This document shows, in pieces, positions 1 through 9,883 of a DNA stretch of 64,000 bases. Numbering within the stretch: the stretch's first letter is position 1; each line of letters opens with the position of its first letter. Below the pieces are notes generated by a model that saw nothing but the letters and a program-made list of their open reading frames with translations, did not search any database and had not been told where the DNA came from. The translations under genes and the position numbers were made by a program. This DNA is from Litchfieldia salsa (GTDB lineage Bacteria > Bacillota > Bacilli > Bacillales > Bacillaceae_L), in assembly GCF_900104555.1 (NCBI RefSeq), contig NZ_FNJU01000005.1:70216-134215 (forward strand). Direction: 5' to 3'.

Positions 1-124
1 CTCAACAGATTTTGTCTTTCATAGCCTTCATGAAAGACTTTTTTCAACAACCTCAACAGATTTTGTCTTTCATAAGCTCAATGAAAGACTTTTTTCAACA
101 ACCTCACCAGTTTTTGTCTTTCAT
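1..124 (+). repeat. Tandem 51-bp repeat, each full unit an intrinsic-terminator-like hairpin
   Basis: Two full units and one half unit repeat with a period of 51 bp. Each full unit has arms GTCTTTCAT and ATGAAAGAC (14-22 with 30-38; 65-73 with 81-89) around a 7-nt loop that differs between units, followed by six T on the plus strand. A third left arm lies at 116-124 without a partner. On the plus strand each full unit therefore looks like a rho-independent terminator. The array begins before the window. Because 51 is a multiple of three, a plus-strand frame stays open across it and would encode a 17-residue repeat; I consider that incidental. Confidence 0.8.
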
Positions 125-183
125 CCCAGAACAAGCTCTTTTCTTCTTCTCCATTCTTACTAACAACCCTATAAAATCAACAA

Positions 184-228
184 GAAAAAACGGCCATTAC
201 CACTTAGCACACAAGTGACAATAACCGT
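184..228 (-). terminator. Intrinsic terminator of the hemE-hemH-hemY operon
   Basis: Arms at 190-205 and 213-228 pair with few mismatches around a 7-nt loop. On the minus strand the hairpin is followed by a run of T (184-189). It lies 14 bp past the hemY stop codon and closes the heme operon. Confidence 0.85.
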
Positions 229-241
229 CTTATATAAAAAT

Positions 242-1684
242 CTAATTTGTTACGAACTCTTTTTGATTTGTCTTTAAATATTCTAAAACATTTTGAACAG
301 CAGCTTCTCCTTGATCAATACAATCAGGAAGCCCAAGCCCTTCATATGAACCACCTGCTAAAAAGATACCTGGTAGTTGCTCATTCATCGAAGCTTTGAT
401 ATCCTGCAGTCGATCCTTATGTCCTACTGTATATTGTGGCATTGCGTCCTTCCAGCGTGTAACAATAGCAAATTCAGGACTTGACGTAATATTCATTGTC
501 TTATTTAAATCATCTAATACAACTTTGATAATTTCATCATCTGATTGATCAACAATTGCTTCATCACCAGCTCTTCCAACATAACAACGAAGTAAGACTT
601 TGCCTTCTGGTGTTGAATGTGCCCATTTCTTATGCGTCCACGTACAGGCAGTAATCGTATAATCATTATTTCGTGAAACAACAAAACCTGTACCATCAAT
701 ATCCTGCTTTATTGCGGAAGCTGGGAATGCCATTGCTACATTGGCAACAGAGGTTGACGGCATTGTTTTAAACGTATCAAAGAAGGAATAGTCCGAGAAC
801 ATTGATTGTGTAGCTTGATGCGGAGTTGCTACAACAACACTATCAGCTATCAAGTGTTCCCCATTACTTAAACTTAGACTATATTGGTCATAAATCTTTG
901 AAATTTGATCAACCTTTATTCCAAGCTTAACTGAACCAGGATTCAACTTAGACTCAATTTGTTCTACAAAAGATTGAAGACCTGTGGAAATAGTTAGGAA
1001 CATTCCTTTAGGTTTAGTCTCTTTAGTTCCAGTACTCTTTGTTTTAGATGGAGAAGTCTGTTTCATACCAAGAATCAAACTGCGATGCTTCTGCTCAACT
1101 TGATAAAATTGAGGGAATGTTGACATTAAGCTTAAATGATCAATGTCTCCGGCGTATATGCCAGAAAGCAAAGGTTCAATTAAGTTCTCAACCACTTCAT
1201 TACCTAAGCGCCTTCTGAAAAACTCACCAAGAGATTGGTCACCTGTCACACCAGATCTAGGTAAAACAAAATCAAAGCCTGCTCTCAACTTTCCTATTGG
1301 TGAAAATAAACCAGTTGTAACAAAGGGCCCTATTTGAGTAGGGATTCCCATGATTGAACCACCAGGCATTGGGTAAAGTTTCCCTCTCACAAGTACATAT
1401 GACTTGCCTGTAGAGTTATTTACCAGCTTATCGGCCATTCCTACTTCCTCAGCCAGTCTAGCAGCACTTTTTTTACGTTCTAAAAAGGAATCAGGCCCCT
1501 TTTCAATGACAAAGCCATTTTTAACAACCGTTTGAATTTTACCACCAAGCTTATGACTTGCTTCTAGTAATTCAACATCAATAGTAAGACCGTTCATCCT
1601 TGCTTCTTTTTGTAAGTAGTAAGCTGCTGTTAAACCAGCAATCCCCCCACCAATGATGACAACCTTTTGGCTTGCATCACTCAC
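242..1684 (-). CDS. hemY: Coproporphyrinogen III oxidase / protoporphyrinogen oxidase, FAD-dependent (HemY/CgoX)
   Basis: This 480-residue flavoprotein oxidises the porphyrinogen ring in heme synthesis. In Gram-positive bacteria HemY mainly converts coproporphyrinogen III to coproporphyrin III (CgoX). The N-terminus has the FAD dinucleotide motif GGGIAG (residues 12-17), and the C-terminus carries the family FAD contact AGGSYEGLGLPDCI. B. subtilis HemY is of similar length. A polar, lysine- and threonine-rich stretch around residues 215-230 (SPSKTKSTGTKETKPKG) is a likely surface loop, as the same region is variable in relatives. The start is GTG at 1684 behind GAAGGCGAT. It is the last gene of the hemE-hemH-hemY operon, 75 bp after hemH. 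Confidence 0.95.
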   Translation of the reverse strand: MSDASQKVVIIGGGIAGLTAAYYLQKEARMNGLTIDVELLEASHKLGGKIQTVVKNGFVIEKGPDSFLERKKSAARLAEEVGMADKLVNNSTGKSYVLVRGKLYPMPGGSIMGIPTQIGPFVTTGLFSPIGKLRAGFDFVLPRSGVTGDQSLGEFFRRRLGNEVVENLIEPLLSGIYAGDIDHLSLMSTFPQFYQVEQKHRSLILGMKQTSPSKTKSTGTKETKPKGMFLTISTGLQSFVEQIESKLNPGSVKLGIKVDQISKIYDQYSLSLSNGEHLIADSVVVATPHQATQSMFSDYSFFDTFKTMPSTSVANVAMAFPASAIKQDIDGTGFVVSRNNDYTITACTWTHKKWAHSTPEGKVLLRCYVGRAGDEAIVDQSDDEIIKVVLDDLNKTMNITSSPEFAIVTRWKDAMPQYTVGHKDRLQDIKASMNEQLPGIFLAGGSYEGLGLPDCIDQGEAAVQNVLEYLKTNQKEFVTN

Positions 1685-1759
1685 TTAGATCGCCTTCTTT
1701 TCATTGTTCATTACTGCTTTTAAAAGTGAACTAAACAGTATGCTGAACATTTTTTTCAA

Positions 1760-2686
1760 TTAAATATGCTTTAAGACCACTGTTGCCAAACAATCAATAA
1801 ATTCTTCTTGTACATTTGGCATTTCTGGTCGATAATACGAAGCTCCTATCTCGTCTGTCACGATTTTACACTCGACATCATTATCAAATAGAACTTCTAA
1901 ATGATCTGACACAAATCCTGCTGGTACATACACAAAAGAAGTGTATCCTTTAGATTCATGCAATTCTCTTGTTAAATCCTGTACATCAGGTCCAATCCAT
2001 GGCTCTGGAGTGTTACCAGCACTTTGCCAGCCAATATGATAATTCTTTACACCTGCAGATTCTGCGATTAGATCTGCTGTTTCTTTAAGCTGATCTGGAT
2101 ATGGGTCACCAGCAGCGATGATTTTTTCAGGTAAACTATGTGCAGAAACAATTAATACAGCTTTTTCACGTTCTGCTTCAGACATTCCAGCAAAGGTGTT
2201 CTTCACCTTGTTTGTCCAATATTGAATAAACTTAGGCTCATTATACCAGCTTTCAACAGACGCTATCGTTGGTCCACCTATTTTTTCGGCTTCTTCTTTC
2301 GCACGACCATTATAAGACTTTATACTAAACGTTGAAAAATGAGGAGCCAATACAATACTAACAGCCTCTTCAATACCATCCTGATGCATTTGTCTTACAG
2401 CATCTTCAACAAATGGCTCGATATGCTTTAAGCCTAAATACATTTTAAACTCAATTTCATCTTGAACCTTATTAAGATGCATTTCAAGAGCTTTTGCTTG
2501 CTCTTCTGTGATTTTAGCTAATGGAGATATTCCACCTATTGCTTGATAGCGGTCCTTTAAGTCTTGTAACATCTCAGCTGAAGGAGCACGACCACGACGA
2601 ATATGTGTATAATACCGCTCGACATCTTCTTCTTTATATGGAGTTCCATAGGCCATTACTAATAAGCCCATTTTTTTCTTAGTCAT
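1760..2686 (-). CDS. hemH: Ferrochelatase (coproporphyrin ferrochelatase, HemH/CpfC)
   Basis: The 308-residue protein inserts ferrous iron into the porphyrin. In Firmicutes the substrate is coproporphyrin III. The catalytic histidine lies in SAHSLPEKI (about residue 183) and the conserved glutamate in [13 protein letters not shown] (about 260). The N-terminal LLVMAYGTP strand is typical of the family, and the length is close to the 310 residues of the B. subtilis enzyme. The ATG start has an AGAGGTG ribosome site. It lies between hemE (80 bp upstream) and hemY, in the standard Bacillus order, so the three enzymes are probably co-transcribed. Confidence 0.96.
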   Translation of the reverse strand: MTKKKMGLLVMAYGTPYKEEDVERYYTHIRRGRAPSAEMLQDLKDRYQAIGGISPLAKITEEQAKALEMHLNKVQDEIEFKMYLGLKHIEPFVEDAVRQMHQDGIEEAVSIVLAPHFSTFSIKSYNGRAKEEAEKIGGPTIASVESWYNEPKFIQYWTNKVKNTFAGMSEAEREKAVLIVSAHSLPEKIIAAGDPYPDQLKETADLIAESAGVKNYHIGWQSAGNTPEPWIGPDVQDLTRELHESKGYTSFVYVPAGFVSDHLEVLFDNDVECKIVTDEIGASYYRPEMPNVQEEFIDCLATVVLKHI

Positions 2687-2766
2687 TTATAAAAACACCT
2701 CTTATAGTAATTATTAAGTAATACTAATTTTAATCTATTCATTATCATATGTAAATGAAGATGTCT

Positions 2767-3801
2767 TTATTTCATTGAATATTCATGAACAAAGGTAGCT
2801 AATCGCTTTAATGTTTCAGGTTTAACCTCAGGGAAAACACCATGTCCTAAATTAAAAATATAACCTGGTTGTTTCATACCTTGGTCTAAGATTTCTCTCG
2901 TTCTATCTTCGATCACTTCCCAAGGAGCTAATAGAATGGCAGGATCCAAGTTCCCTTGAACCGTTTTATTTATACCCATTTCACGTGCTTGACTAATAGG
3001 TAATCTCCAATCCAGTCCAACCACATCGATCGGTAGGTCATTCCATTCAAGTGCTAAATGACTTGCGCCAACTCCAAACATGATTAATGGCACTCCTTCT
3101 CCGCGCAGTTCAGTGAAGATACGGTGCATAATCGGTTTGATGAAATGCCTATAGTCGGCTACATTTAGTGCCCCTACCCATGAATCAAAAATTTGAATAG
3201 CGCTAACACCAGCCTCAATTTGCGCTTTAACATAAGCAATCGTCATTGTACCCAATTTGTCCATTAATGCAAACCAAGCCTTTGGTTCAGCATACATAAA
3301 GGCTTTTGTTTTGTTGTAGTTCTTAGATGGACCTCCCTCAATCATATAGCTTGCAAGTGTAAATGGGGCACCAGCAAATCCAATTAAAGGAACAGATAGT
3401 TGTTCTGTTGTTAGTAATTTAATGGTATCCAACACATATGGTACATCGTCTTTTGGTTGAATTTGCCCAAGAGCTTCTACATCTCTTAAAGAATGAATAG
3501 GGTTACTAATTACTGGACCAATTCCAGTCTTAATCTCAACATCAACACCTATAGCAGGTAGCGGTGTCATAATATCCTTATATAAGATAGCGGCATCGAC
3601 ATTATATTGATCTACCGGAAGTTTGGTAACATAAGCACAAATTTCAGGTTGGTGGGTAATTTCGAATAAACTATATTTTTCTTTTAATGCCCGGTACTCA
3701 GGTTGAGAACGACCTGCCTGCCTCATATACCATAATGGGACATGCTTTGTATCTTCACCTTTAGCTGCTTTTAAAAATGTATCGTTTGTAATCTTACTCA
3801 T
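2767..3801 (-). CDS. hemE: Uroporphyrinogen III decarboxylase
   Basis: HemE removes four carboxyl groups from uroporphyrinogen III to give coproporphyrinogen III in the cytoplasm. The signature [12 protein letters not shown] (residues 22-33) holds the conserved arginines that hold the substrate, and the aspartate-containing [11 protein letters not shown] follows. The 344-residue length is normal. The ATG at 3801 follows GGAAGGGGATTA. It is the first gene of the heme operon and follows pbpF on the same strand with a 258-bp gap holding a hairpin, so it may have its own promoter there. Confidence 0.96.
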   Translation of the reverse strand: MSKITNDTFLKAAKGEDTKHVPLWYMRQAGRSQPEYRALKEKYSLFEITHQPEICAYVTKLPVDQYNVDAAILYKDIMTPLPAIGVDVEIKTGIGPVISNPIHSLRDVEALGQIQPKDDVPYVLDTIKLLTTEQLSVPLIGFAGAPFTLASYMIEGGPSKNYNKTKAFMYAEPKAWFALMDKLGTMTIAYVKAQIEAGVSAIQIFDSWVGALNVADYRHFIKPIMHRIFTELRGEGVPLIMFGVGASHLALEWNDLPIDVVGLDWRLPISQAREMGINKTVQGNLDPAILLAPWEVIEDRTREILDQGMKQPGYIFNLGHGVFPEVKPETLKRLATFVHEYSMK

Positions 3802-3926
3802 TTTATTAATCCCCTTCCATAACTAAAAAACAATTAAGTAACTCATATTTCTACTATGTATAAATTAAAAATCACATAAAGGTATATAGAGAAGAGGTTC
3901 TCAAAAACGAAGCGCCAGTTACCACT

Positions 3927-3967
3927 TGACCGAGACCTAAAAATTAGGTATAAAGTGATTCTTGACA
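3927..3967. repeat. Palindromic structure between pbpF and hemE
   Basis: Nested inverted repeats occur in the hemE leader region: an outer CACTT...AAGTG pair enclosing CCTAA...TTAGG. On the minus strand this could be a pbpF terminator or a leader structure of the heme operon. There is no clear T-run, so its role is uncertain. Confidence 0.35.
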
Positions 3968-4059
3968 TTTCCAGAGATACCTTCTTCTTTCACTATAAAT
4001 GTTTCTCCTCTATTTTGCATAGATTCATGCTCAAAAGTCAAAATTTCGCCCACTATTTT

Positions 4060-6204
4060 TTAATGCTTTGAGAAGAAATCAGGGCGAACAATATTGGATG
4101 CTGAACCTTCCTCATCTGTTTGTGGATTGTATGGAACAATATAGAATGATGGTAAAGAGAAAATGTTCGTATTCTCAAGTTCATATTCTCCTTGACCCTC
4201 AACAGTCGCAATCAGTTCATCAGTCTTGTCAGCTTTTTTATAAATGTGATATTGTACTCTTTCATCCTGAGAGGGTGTCCATTGTAATGAAACCGTAAAT
4301 AATCCCAGAGGTCGAAATGAGATTCCTGCTGTTAAGTCATCTACATCTGACAGTCGAATAGGAGGTTCTAATTCTGTTACATCTGTTGGTATCGTGAAAG
4401 CAACTTCTTTTGGAAGACTGGACTTTTCAAGGATATCCTTCATCAGTTTAGTAGGGTAGCTGCTTCCATGTTCCAAGTAATGATTAACATCGGAACGATC
4501 ATAGCCCATCCAAACAGCACCTACAACAGAAGGCGTGTATCCTACAAACCAAGCATCCTTAATTGTACCTTCCTTCGCAGGAAAATTCGTTGTGCCTGTT
4601 TTTCCAGCTAATGCACCTGAATAGTTTCCGGATCTTGCTGTACCTACATCCACGACACCCTCAAGCATCCTAGTCATATACCAAGCCGTCTGTTTTGAAA
4701 AAACATCTTTCTCCTCAAGGCTTGCTTCCCCTACTATTTTCTCATTTCGATCCACAATTCGTGAGATCACATGAGGCTGGATGATATTTCCGTTAGATGC
4801 AAATGCTCGGTAAGCCTTAGCCATATCCATAGGTGAAATCCCTTCCTCAAGCCCTCCTAATGCAATAGATAGTCCACTATCTGGTATAGAAATTCCCGAC
4901 TTTGAAAGGTATTTTTTCCCTGTGTCAATTCCTAATTGATCTAGCATCCAAACAGCAGGTGCATTTGATGACTCTAGCAATGCATCATACATTGTTATCT
5001 CGTCTTTATAGACATTGTTATAATTTTTCGGCTCATAATCTCCATAAGTTAGTTTTTTGTCTACTAACATTGAATAAGGCTCAAATTTCCCCTCATCTAG
5101 TGCAGGACCGAAGACAGCTAACGGTTTTAGGGTCGAACCAGGCTGACGATTTACCAATACCCTGTTTAAGCCTTTTTGAACATAATTACGTCCACCTATA
5201 GCTGCTAACACACCGCCTGTTTTGTTATCTAATAGAACAAAGGAACCCTCAGCATTTTCATCAGTTCCGGGAAAATAGGAAGGATCTTGAAATAGTTGAT
5301 ACGCTATATCTTGCACTTCACGATTTAACGGAACAGTAATCGTGTATCCACCACGAAGTAACTCTTCATTTGATAGACCATACACGGATTTTGCCTCATC
5401 AAACACCATATCAATATAGGTCATTAGTGATGGATTTGATGATTGTTGATGTATATCTAACTGCACAGTCTTTCCTTCAAAACGGACTGCTTCCTCAGGC
5501 GTTAAATAACCCCTATTCGCCATCAAGTTAATGATTAAATCACGCCGTGCTTTCGCTTTTTCTAGATTTGAAATTGGGGAATAAGTAGATGGTGCTTTCG
5601 GTATCCCCGCTAAGAGAGCTCCCTCTTCCACGGTTAATTCGTTAGCATCCTTGTTAAAATATAATTTTGACGCAGATTGAATGCCATATGCCCCATGCCC
5701 AAAGTAGATTCGATTTAAATACATTTCTAATAGTTTGCTTTTGCTATATTCTTTTTCAAGATTGATGCTAATAATCACTTCCTTGGTCTTACGTAACCAA
5801 GTTTTATCATTCGTAAGGAATACATTCTTCGCAAGTTGTTGAGTAATTGTACTTCCACCTTCAACCTTACTTCCTGCAATAATATCTTTATAAAGAGCCC
5901 TCAGTATTGATCTAACATCAATCCCATGATGCTGATAGAACCTTGTGTCCTCTACGGCAATAAATGCATTCTGAACATGTTCAGGGATTTCATCGATTAG
6001 AACTAAGTCTCTGTTCTCTAGGTATAGCTTTGAGATTAATTCTCCATCCTCATTTACAAGCTTAGTAGCAGAATTCATCACTAGTTTCTTTTCATCGATT
6101 ACATAATCACCAGCGTAAAGAATAACTATATAACCGATTAAGCTAAGAATAATTGTAAATGTAATAGCAGAACTAACTAGTAATAGTTTCTTTCTCATAT
6201 GCAT
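4060..6204 (-). CDS. pbpF: Class A penicillin-binding protein (bifunctional transglycosylase/transpeptidase), PbpF-like
   Basis: This membrane-anchored peptidoglycan synthase polymerises glycan chains and cross-links peptides. A short basic N-terminus precedes one membrane segment (about residues 7-30). The GT51 glycosyltransferase domain follows, with AVEDTRFYQHHGID, GGSTITQQLAKN and the KTKEVIISINLEKEYSK region. The transpeptidase domain has the serine in RQPGSTLKP, then SSNAPAVW and AGKTGTTNF. Starting at ATG 6204, behind AAAGGGGAGGTGGT, gives 714 residues, which I recall as the length of B. subtilis PbpF. The position next to hemE and divergent from hmoB matches the B. subtilis pbpF locus. 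PbpF there acts in vegetative growth and spore-wall synthesis. Confidence 0.92.
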   Translation of the reverse strand: MHMRKKLLLVSSAITFTIILSLIGYIVILYAGDYVIDEKKLVMNSATKLVNEDGELISKLYLENRDLVLIDEIPEHVQNAFIAVEDTRFYQHHGIDVRSILRALYKDIIAGSKVEGGSTITQQLAKNVFLTNDKTWLRKTKEVIISINLEKEYSKSKLLEMYLNRIYFGHGAYGIQSASKLYFNKDANELTVEEGALLAGIPKAPSTYSPISNLEKAKARRDLIINLMANRGYLTPEEAVRFEGKTVQLDIHQQSSNPSLMTYIDMVFDEAKSVYGLSNEELLRGGYTITVPLNREVQDIAYQLFQDPSYFPGTDENAEGSFVLLDNKTGGVLAAIGGRNYVQKGLNRVLVNRQPGSTLKPLAVFGPALDEGKFEPYSMLVDKKLTYGDYEPKNYNNVYKDEITMYDALLESSNAPAVWMLDQLGIDTGKKYLSKSGISIPDSGLSIALGGLEEGISPMDMAKAYRAFASNGNIIQPHVISRIVDRNEKIVGEASLEEKDVFSKQTAWYMTRMLEGVVDVGTARSGNYSGALAGKTGTTNFPAKEGTIKDAWFVGYTPSVVGAVWMGYDRSDVNHYLEHGSSYPTKLMKDILEKSSLPKEVAFTIPTDVTELEPPIRLSDVDDLTAGISFRPLGLFTVSLQWTPSQDERVQYHIYKKADKTDELIATVEGQGEYELENTNIFSLPSFYIVPYNPQTDEEGSASNIVRPDFFSKH

Positions 6205-6403
6205 ACCACCTCCCCTTTCCATTCGCTTATACAAAATCGTTTCTTATTTTCACGAATCTGTATACAGGGATTTCCTCTACCAATCATATAGCAAATTCGA
6301 CAAATTTTGTAGTCTTTAGCTCCTACATATGATTTATTATGACTGTTAAACTTTCACAGTATGTATAAATTAAGCATTTAATGTCTAATATTTCCTCAAG
6401 TAC

Positions 6404-6412
6404 TGGTATAAT
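6404..6412 (+). promoter_or_regulatory. Extended -10 promoter of hmoB
   Basis: TGG followed by TATAAT at 6407-6412 forms an extended -10 element with no good -35 box, 28 bp before the hmoB start. The leader would be only about 20 nt. Confidence 0.6.
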
Positions 6413-6440
6413 CATTTTAAATAAGCTTGGAGGTGGTTAA

Positions 6441-6962
<522 letters not shown>

Positions 6963-6970
6963 GAATAATA

Positions 6971-7010
6971 GGAGAGGGAAATATCATATCGTATTTCCCT
7001 CTCCTTTCTG
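6971..7010 (+). terminator. Terminator of hmoB
   Basis: A perfect 13-bp stem (6971-6983 with 6992-7004) lies eight bases after the hmoB stop, but the T-run is short. Confidence 0.75.
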
Positions 7011-7197
7011 AATAAACCTTTATCCCAATAACCGCCATTCACCTCTGTCGGAGGAATTTGACAATATCCTTCATATTTCCAAGGAAATTTTCACAAGTTT
7101 GACACATCTCCCTAAATTCTTTTTATAAATTTACGTCCTAGACTATATCTTCAGTTAATCTTTTCATGAAAATGAATGTCTAAACACACAGACATGC

Positions 7198-7806
7198 TTA
7201 CTTAATTAATCTTTTTCTAATAAATATAAACCCTATACCTATTACTAACACAACGATAGTCGCGTAAATTATGTTTGAATAAATCTCCATTATATTTACA
7301 ATATCTTCCCAAGAAGATCCAACTGAAGCCCCTAAATAAACAAGTACAACATTCCAAACTAGTGTACCTAATGTAGTTAGAATAATAAAAATACCAAATT
7401 TCATCTTTGACATTCCAGCTGGTATTGAAATCAAACTACGGATCAAAGGGATAAACCGACAAAAGAATACTGTAAAAGGTCCGTATTTATCAAACCAAGC
7501 GTCCGCCTTATAAATATCCTTTTTTTTCAATCGAAGAACCTTACCCCATTTATCAATGATTTTCTCTAATCTGCCTATAACAAGTTGATTACCTATTAAA
7601 TAGAGAATAACAGCCCCTATTATAGAGCCTATTGTAGAAGCAATTATAACTCCTGAAATTGACAAACTTGTTTTAGTAGTCATAAATCCACTAAAAGTTA
7701 AGATTACTTCCGATGGTATTGGAGGAAATACATTCTCCAATGCTATTAAAAGCATTACACCTAAGTAACCATACTCTTCTATAAACGTAGTCAAAAATTT
7801 TTCCAT
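7198..7806 (-). CDS. DedA family membrane protein
   Basis: This 202-residue integral membrane protein has the DedA/SNARE-associated (VTT) features: an N-terminal LENVFPPIPSEVIL motif (residues 24-37) and the central FCRFIPLIRSLISIPAGMS segment (about 116-134) with the conserved arginines and glycines. Four to five hydrophobic segments are visible. DedA proteins are linked to membrane homeostasis, and some members flip phospholipid or undecaprenyl phosphate. It resembles B. subtilis YngC in size, but I cannot assign orthology. The ATG is preceded by AAGGGAG. It appears monocistronic and is flanked by a 23-bp direct repeat (7098-7120 and 8001-8023). Confidence 0.9.
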   Translation of the reverse strand: MEKFLTTFIEEYGYLGVMLLIALENVFPPIPSEVILTFSGFMTTKTSLSISGVIIASTIGSIIGAVILYLIGNQLVIGRLEKIIDKWGKVLRLKKKDIYKADAWFDKYGPFTVFFCRFIPLIRSLISIPAGMSKMKFGIFIILTTLGTLVWNVVLVYLGASVGSSWEDIVNIMEIYSNIIYATIVVLVIGIGFIFIRKRLIK

Positions 7807-8211
7807 ACATACTCCCTTAAAATTTATTTTAAATTAACCTTTAGTAAACCAAGGCGCATTCTAAAACCCAACAAAAGGCTGTTACTTTACTGTTTACATT
7901 AATATCTTGTTGAATAAGGCTATGCCCAAAACTACTTTGATTTTATGATGTATTAAAAATTATATATCAAAGCTTATTATATCATTCCCGCCTATTTAAC
8001 TTTGACATATCTCCCTAAATTCTATTAAAAAATAATTGTAGCACCTTCGCCTAATTTTCATATTCTGTATTACATTCATTAGGGTAGGTTGAAGTATTGT
8101 TGAGTTTCATTATTTTATTCCAACTGACACCTATTCCACAAATTGTTTCTTCTTTATTCGAAACTCTCGTTTTCCTTAACTAATGATGCCAAACAGTAAG
8201 GAGGACATTTT
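7807..8211. other. 405-bp intergenic region between dedA and the transporter gene
   Basis: No gene was seen. It is AT-rich, holds the right copy of a 23-bp direct repeat (8001-8023) and presumably the divergent promoters. The transporter start at 8212 is preceded by a strong AAGGAGGAC site. Confidence 0.5.
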
Positions 8212-9627
8212 ATGCTCATTGAATTAACTGCTCTGCATTGGATTTATGTTTCTTTCATATTGCTCATTATCGGGTTTATGGTTATGAGAAGAGATACTTC
8301 TCTCATCTGTATTATCGGAATTTTCATTTTGGCGATAACTGCTACAGGTTCTTTAAGTAGCTCCATTAGTGGAATTTTTAATAGTTTTATTTTTGCTATC
8401 ACTGAATTACTTTCTACGATTCTAGTGATCTCGATTATCGTTGCTATGAGTAAAGCTTTAACAATAACAGGGATTAATGACTATATGATTTCTCCATTCA
8501 CGAAACTGATTCGAACTCCGGCATTAGCTTATTGGACGATTGGAATATTGATGATGGTTATTTCCTGGTTTTTCTGGCCTTCACCTGCAGTTGCACTCCT
8601 TGGGGCAGTACTACTTCCTGTCGCGATGAGAGTTGGCCTTCCTGCTTTAGGTGTGGCAATGGCAATGAATTTATTTGGCCACGGGATTGCTCTTTCAGGT
8701 GACTTTATTATTCAGGCTGCACCAAAACTAACAGCTGATGCTGCAGGTTTGCCTGTGATGGAAGTCATTACAGCTAGTGTCCCCTTAGTGTTTGTCATGG
8801 GTGCAGTAACAACCGTTGTTGCCTACATTTTCTTGAGACGAGATATGAAGAAGGGTAATTTACAAGTGGGAACAATATCTCAATCAAATTTTATAACAGG
8901 AGACTTAAACGAGAAAGAAAGAGATGTTTTATCACAATTACTAACACCAAATACAAAAAGAATCTTCGCAATCCTAATTCCTCTTCTTTTTGCATTAGAT
9001 GTAGTAGCTATGTCTGTTCTCAATCTTCAAGGTGGTGACGCTACTGCATTAATCGGAGGAACTGCCATCTTCATTTTAATTTTAATCACAATTGCAGCCC
9101 ATAAAAATAAAGGCCTTGAAAAAACAACCTCCTATTTAATAGAAGGTTTTCAGTTCGGATTCAAAGTCTTTGGACCAGTTATCCCGATTGCTGCTTTCTT
9201 TTATTTAGGAGATTCTGGTTTTACTCAAATCATCGGAGAGTTTTTACCTAAAGATTCTCAGGGAATTGTAAATGACCTAGGGGTAGCACTAGCTTCTGTC
9301 GTTCCATTAAATGCACCGGTTGGAGCTATTACGTTGACAGGAGTAGGAGCTATTACAGGGCTAGACGGATCAGGCTTCTCAGGAATATCCCTTGCTGGAT
9401 CAATCGCTCAGCTTTTTTCGACGGCAATTGGGGCGGGCGCTGCAACTCTAACTGCATTAGGTCAAATCGCGGCAATCTGGGTTGGTGGTGGGACGCTTGT
9501 TCCTTGGGCGTTGATTCCTGCAGCAGCTATTTGTGGGGTCGATCCGTTTGAGCTTGCTAGACGGAACTTGTTGCCGGTTGTGATTGGGTTGGTTGTGACG
9601 ACGATTGTGGCGATGTTTTTGATATAG
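8212..9627 (+). CDS. Polytopic membrane transporter of the ion-transporter superfamily (GntP/YhfA-like), mosaic 3' end
   Basis: The 471-residue protein is almost entirely hydrophobic, with about 11-12 membrane segments. A polar loop at residues 205-250 divides two halves, and reentrant-like repeats lie near NLFGHGIALSGDFI and PLNAPVGAITLTGVGAITG. This layout suits a secondary organic-anion or sodium/proton transporter; the substrate is unknown. It may be the counterpart of B. subtilis YhfA, which lies in the same heme neighbourhood, but I am not certain. Codons after about 9420 shift to G-ending forms (GTG, ACG, GCG, TTG), unlike the AT-ending upstream part. The same 3' segment recurs at 13983-14204, which suggests recombination. 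Confidence 0.6.
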   Translation: MLIELTALHWIYVSFILLIIGFMVMRRDTSLICIIGIFILAITATGSLSSSISGIFNSFIFAITELLSTILVISIIVAMSKALTITGINDYMISPFTKLIRTPALAYWTIGILMMVISWFFWPSPAVALLGAVLLPVAMRVGLPALGVAMAMNLFGHGIALSGDFIIQAAPKLTADAAGLPVMEVITASVPLVFVMGAVTTVVAYIFLRRDMKKGNLQVGTISQSNFITGDLNEKERDVLSQLLTPNTKRIFAILIPLLFALDVVAMSVLNLQGGDATALIGGTAIFILILITIAAHKNKGLEKTTSYLIEGFQFGFKVFGPVIPIAAFFYLGDSGFTQIIGEFLPKDSQGIVNDLGVALASVVPLNAPVGAITLTGVGAITGLDGSGFSGISLAGSIAQLFSTAIGAGAATLTALGQIAAIWVGGGTLVPWALIPAAAICGVDPFELARRNLLPVVIGLVVTTIVAMFLI

Positions 9628-9638
9628 TTATAGCAAAG

Positions 9639-9669
9639 GCCTCTCACATAGTGGGAGGCTAAATTTTTT
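9639..9669 (+). terminator. Terminator of the transporter gene
   Basis: A hairpin (9639-9647 with 9651-9659, one G-T pair) is followed by six T. A related hairpin follows the duplicated gene fragment at about 14214-14246. Confidence 0.7.
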
Positions 9670-9850
9670 GGGAGCTCTGTCTAACAGAGATTGCAAGTTG
9701 TGCTGAACAGTATTCTTGTACTGCGCAGCACCTCAACTTTATCTGAATGAAAATCTTTCCAACTAAGCAGGTAAAGGTACTACAATGCATACCCCAACTG
9801 ATATAGCCCGGACTTATTGCCAAATGGCAAGATTATAAAAAATACAAAGT

Positions 9851-9879
9851 GACACGTAAAGTTTGTGTCTTAGTTTTTT
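9851..9879. terminator. Small hairpin between the transporter and the GH105 gene
   Basis: GACAC at 9851-9855 pairs with GTGTC at 9865-9869. A T-run follows on the plus strand and a weaker one on the minus strand, so it could end either transcript. Confidence 0.4.
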
Positions 9880-9883
9880 TAAC

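Noticed and set aside
1-124. CRISPR-like repeat array
   Set aside because: The 51-bp units are contiguous, without unique spacers, and no cas genes are present.
12-218. 68-codon plus-strand frame over the tandem repeat
   Set aside because: It has no ribosome site, reads through terminator hairpins and into the hem operon terminator. The repeat period of 51 keeps the frame open by chance.
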